Below, piece after piece: positions 7,014 through 14,051 of a stretch of 15,934 nt of DNA. Each line of letters starts with the position of its first letter. Position 1 is the stretch's first letter. The notes under the pieces were generated by a model. That model saw only the letters and a list, made by a program, of their open reading frames with translations. It ran no database searches and was not told the origin of the DNA. A program made the translations under genes and the position numbers. The DNA is from Planctomycetia bacterium (GTDB taxonomy: Bacteria > Planctomycetota > UBA11346), in the NCBI GenBank assembly GCA_005801395.1, contig SYDV01000476.1, forward strand, positions 1 to 15,934, written 5' to 3'.

Positions 7014-9196
7014 TTTCTATGCTCACGCGCTACTACCACTGGTTACACGGACGTTGGCCAGCGGGTGTGCCGGAGCAGCTACCCCAGGTTAAAGATGACG
7101 GCAGTACGGTTGTGCCTGGGGTTTTTATTGTTGGTGATTTGACTGGAATTCCGTTACTGAAATTTGCCCTCGATTCGGGCGCGCGAGCGGCGAAGCGCTG
7201 TGTGGCTGAAATTTCAGCAATTAAAACGGCATCCCCTTATGATATTATTATTATAGGTGGTGGGGTCGCTGGCATGGCGGCTGCCTGTGAGTGTGCGAAA
7301 GCGGGCGTGCGTTTTACCGTCATCGAAGGCACCCGTCATCTCAGTACGATTCGTAATTTCCCGGTTGGTAAACTCATATTTACTTATCCGATGGCCATGA
7401 CACCAACGGGCGATCTACAAGTTGGCGCTACGGTTAAAGAAGCGCTATTGACTGAATTAGAGCAGCAACTCACCAAGCATAATATTCCTGTCCACCATGG
7501 CACCGCGAGTCACATCACCCGTCAGGGTGAGATAATCAGCGTCAATGTAAAAGAAGGTCCATCCCTTCAGGCCAAGCGCGTAATCATTGCTATTGGCCGC
7601 AGCGGAAATTATCGCCGTTTAGATATTCCTGGCGAAGAACTCCCCATCGTTACGAATCGCCTTCACGATCCGAAATATTATTCCAACAAGAATATCGTCA
7701 TTGTTGGTGGTGGAGACAGCGCCTTAGAAGCCGCTATCGCTTGCGCTGAAGCCGGTGCCCAGGTGACGTTATCGCATCGCGGAACTGATTTCGCGCGCGC
7801 CAAATCAGACAATACCGCTGCGGTAAAGGCCTTAGCTTCGAAAAATCAATTACGATTGCGCATGGCTACCACTGTCAGCGCCATCACGAATAATTCACTG
7901 ACCCTGCAGGGGCAGGATCGCACCGAACAAGTGCCAATCGACGCGGTTTTGGTGTTAAGTGTCCGCGAACCACCGCTTGATTTCTTTCGTCGTAGTGGCC
8001 TGCCGATTCGTGGTGAACGAAGTAAAGGAAAATTCGCCGCACTAATCGCGTTCCTTTTGGCGATGACCCTGATTTACGCGTGGAAGGGCTGGATTATTCC
8101 GCCACTGACCGGAGCGTTATTACCTGGGAAATTACTGTCGGGTTTCGTAGACAAAGCCGGTGATCCTCATTCGCTGCTGGGGGTTATTCTTAATTCCGCC
8201 GGACAACCAGGTTTCTGGGTCACGCTTGCTTATAGTTCCGTGGTCGTGGCTTTCGGTATCGACCGCATGCGACGACGTCCTACGCCCTATGTGCGATTAC
8301 AAACACTTTGCTTAATGGCGATTCAATGTTTGCCGTTATTTATTCTGCCTGAAATGATTTTGCCCTGGTTAGGCGCCAATGATTTACTGCCGCTTACGCT
8401 CAGAGAAAATTTATTCCCCGATGATCAATGGTGGAAAGCGTACGGATTTATTTTGGCTTGGCCGTTGATGGCCTGGAACGTCTTCACCAAAGAACCAAAT
8501 GCCTGGTGGCTCACCATTAGTGCAGTGCAGACCTTCGTTATCATCCCTCTGTTGGTGTGGCGCTGGGGCAAAGGCGCTTATTGCGGTTGGATATGTTCCT
8601 GTGGCGCATTAGCCGAAACCCTGGGTGATCGCCACCGTGATAAAATGCCACATAGCAAAGGTTGGAATCAAGTTAATATGGTTGGCCAAGTCATTCTTGC
8701 GACGGCATTTATTATTTTAATTCTGCACATCGTCAGTTGGATGGCCCCAACGATGGTGTCGCCAACCTTGGTCGAAACGGTTTTGATGAAAGGATATTGG
8801 AAACACGCCGTGGATTTCTTATTAGCTGGCGCGCTGGGAGTCGGCTTTTATTTCTGGTTATCGGGGCGAGTGTGGTGCCGCTTCGCCTGTCCGTTAGCCG
8901 CACTTATGCATATTTACTCGCGTTTTTCCCGCTTCCGTATCGTCGTCGAACAAAAAAAATGTATTTCCTGTAACGCCTGCAGCACCGTCTGCCATCAAGG
9001 CATCGACATCATGAATTTCGCCAACAAGGGCAAGCACATGGAAGACCCACAATGTGTGCGTTGTTCTGCCTGCGTACAAACTTGTCCAACCGGTGTCCTG
9101 CAATTCGGAGAAGTGAATGGCCAAGGTCAAGTCGTGCGCGTGGATTCGCTAGCAGCTAGTCCGGTGTTGATGCGAGAACGCCAAGCGCAGAATTAA
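7010..9196 (+). CDS. Membrane NAD(P)H/FAD oxidoreductase fused to a NapH/CcoG-like polyferredoxin
   Basis: A 728-residue electron-transfer protein. Residues 76-320 are thioredoxin-reductase-like: GGGVAG (83-88) binds FAD, 'AIGRSG' (194-199) closes it, and GGGDSA (233-238) binds NAD(P)H. The active-site CxxC of true thioredoxin reductases is absent. The FAD-domain motif normally at the C-terminus ('VPGVFIVGDLTGIPLLK', 35-51) is instead at the N-terminus, suggesting circular permutation. Membrane helices follow (about 342-358, 403-417, 430-452, 480-515, 557-578, 602-618) with CGWICSC (525-531) and 'CRFACP' (623-628), as in NapH/CcoG proteins. Two 4Fe-4S motifs end it: C651/654/657/661 (followed by His, not Pro) and C682/685/688/692. 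Likely flow is NAD(P)H to FAD to iron-sulfur centres across or along the membrane. AAGGGA is 4 bases before the ATG, which overlaps the previous stop. It is the last operon gene and could reduce the radical SAM enzyme or its product; that is inference. Confidence 0.85.
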   Translation: MISMLTRYYHWLHGRWPAGVPEQLPQVKDDGSTVVPGVFIVGDLTGIPLLKFALDSGARAAKRCVAEISAIKTASPYDIIIIGGGVAGMAAACECAKAGVRFTVIEGTRHLSTIRNFPVGKLIFTYPMAMTPTGDLQVGATVKEALLTELEQQLTKHNIPVHHGTASHITRQGEIISVNVKEGPSLQAKRVIIAIGRSGNYRRLDIPGEELPIVTNRLHDPKYYSNKNIVIVGGGDSALEAAIACAEAGAQVTLSHRGTDFARAKSDNTAAVKALASKNQLRLRMATTVSAITNNSLTLQGQDRTEQVPIDAVLVLSVREPPLDFFRRSGLPIRGERSKGKFAALIAFLLAMTLIYAWKGWIIPPLTGALLPGKLLSGFVDKAGDPHSLLGVILNSAGQPGFWVTLAYSSVVVAFGIDRMRRRPTPYVRLQTLCLMAIQCLPLFILPEMILPWLGANDLLPLTLRENLFPDDQWWKAYGFILAWPLMAWNVFTKEPNAWWLTISAVQTFVIIPLLVWRWGKGAYCGWICSCGALAETLGDRHRDKMPHSKGWNQVNMVGQVILATAFIILILHIVSWMAPTMVSPTLVETVLMKGYWKHAVDFLLAGALGVGFYFWLSGRVWCRFACPLAALMHIYSRFSRFRIVVEQKKCISCNACSTVCHQGIDIMNFANKGKHMEDPQCVRCSACVQTCPTGVLQFGEVNGQGQVVRVDSLAASPVLMRERQAQN

Positions 9197-9250
9197 AAAA
9201 TCTGTCCGCTACCCTAATTACAAATTAATTAGTCTCGTCTGATAAAATAC

Positions 9251-9276
9251 GCCGTTAATCAGGGATAATTAACGGC
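9251..9276. terminator. Bidirectional terminator-like hairpin
   Basis: Perfect 9-base arms GCCGTTAAT (9251-9259) and ATTAACGGC (9268-9276) flank an 8-base loop between two converging genes. On the minus strand it is followed by GTATTTTATC, giving a short T-rich tract, so it best serves the small exported gene ending at 9320. It may also end the long operon stopping at 9196. Confidence 0.55.
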
Positions 9277-9319
9277 ATGCTCTATTTGGAAAAGCTGAAT
9301 TCATATCACCCGTTCGGAC

Positions 9320-9706
9320 TTATCCGCCAACGCGTGCAATTTGTTCCACGCGGCGGCGTTCTTCCCATACCCAATTAATTTTCACCTGATCGCCGACTTT
9401 GAATTTACTGAGCGTCTCTAGCATCGCTTTATCCAAGCCGCCGCCGTCTTTGGGCATGCCGCCGCGCCAATGCGCCATAAATATAATATTTCCCTCTTTC
9501 GTTTTGAGGATTAATTTTCCTTTTTCATTGCTAACAATATTGCCTTCCGTCACACCCTTGGTGCCAGCGGGCATCGCATCGACCCCCTCTTTGTTGACTT
9601 CAACGCCTTCTTTGCCTTCTTTTTCCGCTGCGTAACAAGGAGCTGGTGCTATCAGCACCGCAGCCACTAACAAACTCACACCGAGTTGTAAAAGACGTTG
9701 GGACAT
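9320..9706 (-). CDS. Small exported protein of unknown function
   Basis: A 128-residue secreted protein that I cannot assign to a characterised family. A Sec signal peptide is clear: basic start, hydrophobic core (about 8-20) and cleavage after 'CYA' near residue 26. The mature N-terminus is charged and repetitive, with KEG units at 29-31, 32-34 and 39-41. A compact globular part follows from about 52: 'GNIVSNEKGKLILKTKEGNIIF', a Gly-rich 'GGMPKDGGG' loop, a short helix with 'AMLETLSKF', and 'VGDQVKINWVWEERRRV' near the end. Alternating strands and the 'KVGDQVKI' turn suggest a small beta-barrel (OB-like) fold; this is inference. AAGGAAA lies 6-7 bases before the ATG. A nested palindrome occupies the presumed 5' untranslated or promoter region. 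It is a single-gene unit between terminator-like hairpins. Confidence 0.75.
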   Translation of the reverse strand: MSQRLLQLGVSLLVAAVLIAPAPCYAAEKEGKEGVEVNKEGVDAMPAGTKGVTEGNIVSNEKGKLILKTKEGNIIFMAHWRGGMPKDGGGLDKAMLETLSKFKVGDQVKINWVWEERRRVEQIARVGG

Positions 9707-9723
9707 AGATAAGTTTCCTTAAA

Positions 9724-9780
9724 GTGTGGCGTTTATGCGGTAATATCCCAAATGGGATATTACCACCATATCGGCCACAC
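9724..9780. promoter_or_regulatory. Nested palindrome upstream of the small exported gene
   Basis: An inner palindrome has 12-base arms (9739-9750 and 9753-9764) separated by two bases. It is enclosed by a second inverted pair, GTGTGGC (9724-9730) and GCCACAC (9774-9780), with almost the same centre. Its near edge is 3 bases from the AAGGAAA ribosome binding site of the gene starting at 9706. Such symmetry fits an operator for a dimeric regulator or a leader RNA hairpin that could affect translation. No specific regulator family is recognised. Confidence 0.5.
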
Positions 9781-9801
9781 GATGTTCGTCCATATTGCTT
9801 T

Positions 9802-9838
9802 AACGAAGCTTGCGTGACCAGCAACGATGGGCTTCGTT
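9802..9838. repeat. Short inverted repeat
   Basis: AACGAAGC (9802-9809) and GCTTCGTT (9831-9838) form an 8-base inverted pair with a 21-base spacer, in the gap between the HtrA terminator-like hairpin and the nested palindrome. The role is unclear and chance is possible. Confidence 0.25.
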
Positions 9839-9871
9839 GATACGGCAATGATGATTTTCGCAAATAAATCA

Positions 9872-9894
9872 CCCCCACGTTTTAGACGTGGGGG
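9872..9894 (-). terminator. Intrinsic-type terminator of the HtrA gene
   Basis: CCCCCACGT (9872-9880) pairs perfectly with ACGTGGGGG (9886-9894) around a 5-base loop. On the minus strand this GC-rich hairpin begins 33 bases after the protease stop and is followed by the T-rich TGATTTATTT, as for a Rho-independent terminator. Confidence 0.65.
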
Positions 9895-9927
9895 CGAGTA
9901 ATGAAAACGGAACTAAATGGTCGCGAG

Positions 9928-11403
9928 TTATTTTTCCACCAGTTGTTTTACCACGAGGTAATTCGCTCCCTGGCCGGCAAAGATTCGCAAGAGAATATCA
10001 CCTGCGGTATTGGCTATCGCTTGTACCGCTTCTTTCGTTTTGCTGACTGGTTTACGAGCGATTTCCATAATCACCGTTCCAGGACGCAGGCCGACATTAT
10101 CTGCGCGCGATCCGGGTACCACTTCATGAATGACAACCCCGGAAATGTGTTCTGGAATTTCGTAACGATCACGCGATTCCTGATCTAACTCACCGAGACG
10201 CACGCCGAGTTTCGCTTTTTCTGCTTCTTTTGCTGTTTCATCAACTTTATTTGTCACTGGTTCACCGGGCATTACTCCAATCGTAATCGTAAGATCCTGT
10301 TTTTTACCATCACGCAAAATGCCAACCGTAACATTCGTGCCTGGAACGGCTTGAGCGGCACGTAGACGTAACTGACTTAAATCGTCGACGGCTCGACCAT
10401 TAAAAGTCATTAAGATATCTCCAGGTTTGACACCCGCCTGCGCGGCAGGGCCATCCTTGGGAACATCACCAATTAAAACACCTTGCTCTGCCTTGAGATC
10501 GAAAGCTTGGGCCAACTCTGGAGTTAGCGGCTGCAATAAGACGCCCATATACCCACGCACGACTTTACCATTCGCAATCAAACTATCTTTAATACCTTTG
10601 GCTAAATTAATCGGGATGGCAAATCCAATACCAAGATTACCTCCACTTGGGCTAAGAATTGCCGTATTTATACCAATTAACCGTCCGTGGGCATCAACTA
10701 ATGCTCCACCGCTGTTGCCTGGGTTAATTGAAGCATCGGTCTGAATAAAGTCTTCGTAATCCGTTAATCCAACACCACGGCCGCGAGCGCTCACTAGTCC
10801 ACTGGTCACGGTTTGGCCGACACCAAATGGATTACCAACAGCTAGCACCACATCGCCAACTTCCACCGCGTCGCTATCGCCCATTTTAATGGCTGGCACT
10901 GTTTCTTTGACCTCAATTTTTAACACCGCGAGATCGGTTTTTGCGTCTGCACCAACCAAGGTCGCAGTAAATCGCTCACGACCATTTACCATAGTCACAG
11001 TGATCGTATCCGCGCCTTCAATCACGTGATTATTTGTTAAGATATAACCATCTGCTGAAACGATAACGCCTGAACCAATCCCTTGGTTTTGCCGTGGTTG
11101 GCCACGATTACCTTGATCAAAGAAACGCTTCATTTCGTCCGGCACGCGCATGCCTTCTGGCACACGCATGCCCTCTGGTGCGCGCATCCGTTTTACTGAT
11201 TTGCTAGTCGAAATCGTCACCACGCTGGGCGCGACTTGTTTCACGACGGGAGCAAAGCTGGTAGTCGATACGACAGACTGCGCCATTTGTTTATCCGCTG
11301 CGGCAAGTGGCAGCATGGCGGGGCCACCTACTAGGGCGATGGCAGCCAATACTGGTAGCAATAAACGAGGACGGTGAGATTGATGATAATGACGAAAACT
11401 CAT
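9928..11403 (-). CDS. degP: HtrA/DegP-family periplasmic serine protease
   Basis: A 491-residue trypsin-fold protease and chaperone that degrades or holds misfolded envelope proteins. The signal peptide has a basic N-terminus (RHYHQSHRPR) and a hydrophobic core (about 14-34). The catalytic triad is visible: H126 in 'LTNNHVI', D157 in 'KTDLAVL' and S231 in GNSGGAL. Two PDZ domains follow, about 285-375 (opening 'RGYMGVLL') and 395-485 (opening 'KLGVRLGEL'). Length and domain order are those of Do-type HtrA. A Met-Arg-x-Pro-Glu-Gly hexapeptide is repeated three times (73-90) before the protease domain. CAGGAG (11410-11415) lies 6 bases before the ATG, and a TATAAT promoter lies just beyond. The gene is monocistronic. 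It sits near a parvulin/ECF sigma/anti-sigma operon, fitting an envelope stress role. Confidence 0.93.
   Translation of the reverse strand: MSFRHYHQSHRPRLLLPVLAAIALVGGPAMLPLAAADKQMAQSVVSTTSFAPVVKQVAPSVVTISTSKSVKRMRAPEGMRVPEGMRVPDEMKRFFDQGNRGQPRQNQGIGSGVIVSADGYILTNNHVIEGADTITVTMVNGRERFTATLVGADAKTDLAVLKIEVKETVPAIKMGDSDAVEVGDVVLAVGNPFGVGQTVTSGLVSARGRGVGLTDYEDFIQTDASINPGNSGGALVDAHGRLIGINTAILSPSGGNLGIGFAIPINLAKGIKDSLIANGKVVRGYMGVLLQPLTPELAQAFDLKAEQGVLIGDVPKDGPAAQAGVKPGDILMTFNGRAVDDLSQLRLRAAQAVPGTNVTVGILRDGKKQDLTITIGVMPGEPVTNKVDETAKEAEKAKLGVRLGELDQESRDRYEIPEHISGVVIHEVVPGSRADNVGLRPGTVIMEIARKPVSKTKEAVQAIANTAGDILLRIFAGQGANYLVVKQLVEK
11141..11194. repeat. 18-bp tandem repeat within the HtrA gene
   Basis: Three consecutive 18-base units (11141-11158, 11159-11176, 11177-11194) encode the MRxPEG-type hexapeptide repeat. 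The first two units differ at only two positions, the third is more diverged and ends imperfectly. It is in frame, so copy-number change would alter linker length without breaking the gene. Confidence 0.65.
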
Positions 11404-11430
11404 AAGGGGCTCCTGAATAAAAATGAACTG

Positions 11431-11459
11431 ATTATAATAAACGGTTAGGAGGAAAGAAA
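11431..11459 (-). promoter_or_regulatory. Sigma-70-like promoter of the HtrA gene
   Basis: A perfect TATAAT -10 box (minus strand, 11436-11431) lies 27 bases before the ATG, with room for a start site near 11424 and a short leader containing the CAGGAG site. At 17 bases spacing the -35 is TTTCTT (11459-11454), a poor match to TTGACA, so activation or an extended element may be needed. Confidence 0.45.
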
Positions 11460-11534
11460 GCTTCCCTTTAATGTTTAATTAACCATTTGACGACAAATTT
11501 CCCTCAGGCTTACCATCTGCGTGAAATGATTGTG

Positions 11535-11562
11535 GGAACTTTTGCACCAATACCTGGTGCCT
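11535..11562 (+). promoter_or_regulatory. Possible ECF-type promoter
   Basis: GGAACTT at 11535-11541 equals the -35 element of RpoE-type ECF sigma factors. A -10 element of the TCTGA/TCAAA kind is not clear at the expected place (about 11556-11562, TGGTGCC/GTGCCTC). It precedes the membrane protein gene at 11667. This is a weak call based mainly on the -35 match. Confidence 0.2.
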
Positions 11563-11666
11563 CTTTTGGCTGAGGGAGTGCTACACTGCGGCCATGCAGC
11601 ACACAGTAGCCAACGCCAGCGGGAAAGAGAATCAGCCATTTGTTAGACATCAGTAGTCTGCGCTGC

Positions 11667-13481
11667 ATGGCTACTCCCCCACGCCCAAGCGCTCGCACCC
11701 GTCCAATCGCTCCACGCTCGGACTATGCTGAGCCGACCGCACCTGCGACTCGCGCATCCGCGCGCAACGCAGCAGCTCCGCGAACGGCTAACGCTCACGT
11801 TGAAACACCCGTATCTCGCGCATCGGCACGCAACTCGCCGGTCAAAAGCGGACCGAGCAAAGGCTTTTACGCTCTGGTTGCGATCGGCATCTTACTACTT
11901 GGAAGCGTATTTACGATTAACCCAATTCGTCGCAGTATGGCGCTTAGCACGCTTGATGGTTTTAAAAATGATGGTGACAATCCTGCCGCCATTGCTGCTG
12001 CAGATTCTTATTTAGCACTAGCCGGTGATCAACCCAACGTCATCGCATCAACTATCCGCCAAGACGTTGGCCCAGTAAAGGCGCAAATACATTTAGCCAA
12101 AAAACTAAAGTTATTTACTGTGCTGATGATTATTGCCGAACGCCCACTCAAAACCGAAAATAGTGTTGGCATTAGCGAAGCTGATCGCATCTCAGCACTT
12201 AATACGGGTGCTGCAATTTACGACAGCGAGAAAAACGCCGATGATTTATTGCCTGATGACATTAAGAAATGGGCACAAAATAGCGGGCAATCACGAGAGA
12301 TTGCCCAAGCTGCCATACAAGTACTAGTTACCACAAAACCAAAATACGTCTCGCAACTACTCACAGACATTGCCAATAATCCCGCAACCGATCCCGTATT
12401 GGCAAACCTCGCTATCGACGGACTTGCCGCACTAGCCAAATCGAGCAATTTAGGACTACTCATCAGCTTGTTGGGAGGACCAACCAGTGATTTAGCCGTC
12501 AGTAATAAACAATTAACTCACCAAATTATTAATTTATGCAACGGCGAACATTTGGGACCATTAACCGCTCTCTTAGATCACAAAAACGAAATCGTACGTG
12601 CGCTTGCTCTAGAAGCACTTGGCGGCCCCTTGATGCGACTGGGCGATAGCCCAGAACATGTCCAATTACGCAGCGATCTTGCAAAACGAATTAATCCAAA
12701 AATCGTCACAACGACGCCCCCCTTAGAACTTGCTGCCTCGTTAAAAACGGTTCGTGGATTACGCTTACTAGACTGCGCTGATGCTGTCCTAGGACTCGTG
12801 CCAACGTACAGCGAATTAAAATTACCCCAGATAGATAATGAGGTGATGTCTGACATATTAGGGCGAGCCTTAATTCCAACGATTCCACTCCCCGAGATGC
12901 CCAAGGATGGTGCTAAACCAACCGCGCAGGACGAATTTACTTTACGCATTCGTGCCCAGGGTGACGCATTAATTGTGAAGTTGTCGAATGGTCTAAGTAA
13001 TGCAGACACACGCACCGTGTGCGCTAAATCACTGGGACTTATCCGCGATAAAACTTACCTCTCGCTCCGCGCGTCGATTGATCGATTAGCTGAGCATGGC
13101 GATGATGCGATATGTATGGATGCCCTGCATATTATTGTCGATAAAAGCTATGGTCGCGATGACGTCGTTAAACGCTGCGAGCGTTCGGTAACGAAATGGA
13201 AAAAATACCTTGATGAAGATCGCCCGCATTTTGAACGGGTAAAAAGCATTATTGAATGGATGCGCGAGAATGGAAAATACCAAATTGTCTCTGATGGCCG
13301 CGCGCGCTTAGGGATAAGCAAAGATTATTTGCAGGCTGCCCAAGCCGAACTCGACGCCTGGTTAGGTGACCCTAAATTCCTGCCGCCACTGGGCCTGACG
13401 CGCAACCGTATTGATGGACTCAATCAGGACGTGAAAATGCTTGGCATGAACGTGCGCAAAGCTTGGTCTGGGGCACTGTAA
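11667..13481 (+). CDS. Single-pass membrane protein with HEAT-like helical extracytoplasmic region
   Basis: A 604-residue protein of unrecognised family. Residues 1-66 are rich in Pro, Ala, Arg and Ser and low in predicted structure, with RASARN occurring twice. One membrane helix follows (about 67-84, 'FYALVAIGILLLGSVFTI'). The remaining 520 residues are mostly amphipathic helices; between about 195 and 345 the pattern 'VLANLAIDGLAALAKS' and 'EIVRALALEALGG' suggests HEAT/ARM-like repeats, a protein-binding solenoid. The C-terminal part has Lys/Arg-rich helices ('RCERSVTKWKKYL', 'RDKTYLSLRASIDRL'). The ATG at 11667 is preferred to the in-frame TTG at 11640; neither has a good ribosome binding site, so the start is uncertain. 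It stands alone between divergent htrA and a convergent sigma operon, with only 33 bases between the facing stops. A scaffold role at the membrane is inference. Confidence 0.75.
   Translation: MATPPRPSARTRPIAPRSDYAEPTAPATRASARNAAAPRTANAHVETPVSRASARNSPVKSGPSKGFYALVAIGILLLGSVFTINPIRRSMALSTLDGFKNDGDNPAAIAAADSYLALAGDQPNVIASTIRQDVGPVKAQIHLAKKLKLFTVLMIIAERPLKTENSVGISEADRISALNTGAAIYDSEKNADDLLPDDIKKWAQNSGQSREIAQAAIQVLVTTKPKYVSQLLTDIANNPATDPVLANLAIDGLAALAKSSNLGLLISLLGGPTSDLAVSNKQLTHQIINLCNGEHLGPLTALLDHKNEIVRALALEALGGPLMRLGDSPEHVQLRSDLAKRINPKIVTTTPPLELAASLKTVRGLRLLDCADAVLGLVPTYSELKLPQIDNEVMSDILGRALIPTIPLPEMPKDGAKPTAQDEFTLRIRAQGDALIVKLSNGLSNADTRTVCAKSLGLIRDKTYLSLRASIDRLAEHGDDAICMDALHIIVDKSYGRDDVVKRCERSVTKWKKYLDEDRPHFERVKSIIEWMRENGKYQIVSDGRARLGISKDYLQAAQAELDAWLGDPKFLPPLGLTRNRIDGLNQDVKMLGMNVRKAWSGAL
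11749..11834. repeat. Direct 20-bp repeat in the membrane protein gene
   Basis: Two 20-base copies at 11749-11768 and 11815-11834 match at 18 positions and are 66 bases apart, in frame. They encode the two RASARN motifs of the disordered N-terminal region. Confidence 0.55.
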
Positions 13482-13514
13482 CAAATTATCCGAAGACTTT
13501 TTCCGATTTTAAAG

Positions 13515-14051
13515 TTATCGTTTGAGCTTGACTGGTAACGTCGATTCGCGCACAGGTGCGGCTTGGCCATCAATGGAACGCGGGTCAACCACCGTAATAT
13601 TTTCGCCATCAATCACGACATAAACTGAATGACCGTCGTCCGTCATAACGGGAATCACTTGTGCACGAACTTGGCTATCGCGCGCACGCTCGGTTTGCAG
13701 GTTTTGCAACCATGTCCATAAACCAATGGCTGCGGCAAGGCTTGCTGCCATGGCTACCGGCCAGGGAATGCGCCGATAATGTACTTGTTGGAATGACCAC
13801 GATTTGCGTCGATTTCCCGTGGTTGGGATCGGCGTGCTCGTTTGTTCTATCGCAATATGAATGAGGTCATGAGCCGTTAAGGCTTCTTGGCAATCAACAC
13901 AGCGGGATAAATGGGCAAATAAAGCTGGGTCACTGGCATCATCTATCACACCATCAGCAACCAACGGTAATAACGCTACGACATCATCACATGCGAGCAC
14001 GACCGATGCGGGTGAAGACGAAGATGAAACTGACATTTGCGCTGGGTTCAT
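13515..14051 (-). CDS. Anti-sigma factor, zinc-finger (ZAS) type
   Basis: A 178-residue membrane anti-sigma factor that would hold the adjacent ECF sigma factor inactive until an envelope signal triggers release. The N-terminal cytoplasmic domain has H47, C51 and C54 ('HLSRCVDCQEAL'), the HxxxCxxC pattern of zinc-binding anti-sigma domains. A single membrane helix follows at about 96-115, and the roughly 60-residue periplasmic part ends in beta-rich 'HSVYVVIDGENITVVD'. A Ser-rich stretch (8-13) lies at the N-terminus. Its ATG overlaps the sigma factor stop (ATGA across 14048-14051), so the two are translationally coupled, as normal for such pairs. It is the last gene of the operon. Confidence 0.88.
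   Translation of the reverse strand: MNPAQMSVSSSSSPASVVLACDDVVALLPLVADGVIDDASDPALFAHLSRCVDCQEALTAHDLIHIAIEQTSTPIPTTGNRRKSWSFQQVHYRRIPWPVAMAASLAAAIGLWTWLQNLQTERARDSQVRAQVIPVMTDDGHSVYVVIDGENITVVDPRSIDGQAAPVRESTLPVKLKR

Noticed and set aside
9872..9894. GC-rich hairpin as the end of an IS200/IS605-type element
   Set aside because: Such elements often have similar foldback ends, but no transposase or TnpB gene and no partner end are present; position and T-rich flank fit an htrA terminator.
11544..11560. Hairpin GCACCA/TGGTGC followed by CTCTTTT as a plus-strand terminator
   Set aside because: There is no plus-strand gene upstream for it to end, and a 6-bp stem can arise by chance.
11640..11666. 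TTG start for the HEAT-like membrane protein
   Set aside because: A rare start adding only nine residues; the ATG at 11667 is simpler, although its own ribosome binding site is also poor.
12578..13015. 145-codon open frame on the minus strand
   Set aside because: Entirely antisense to the HEAT-like membrane protein gene, with no ribosome binding site or recognisable domain.
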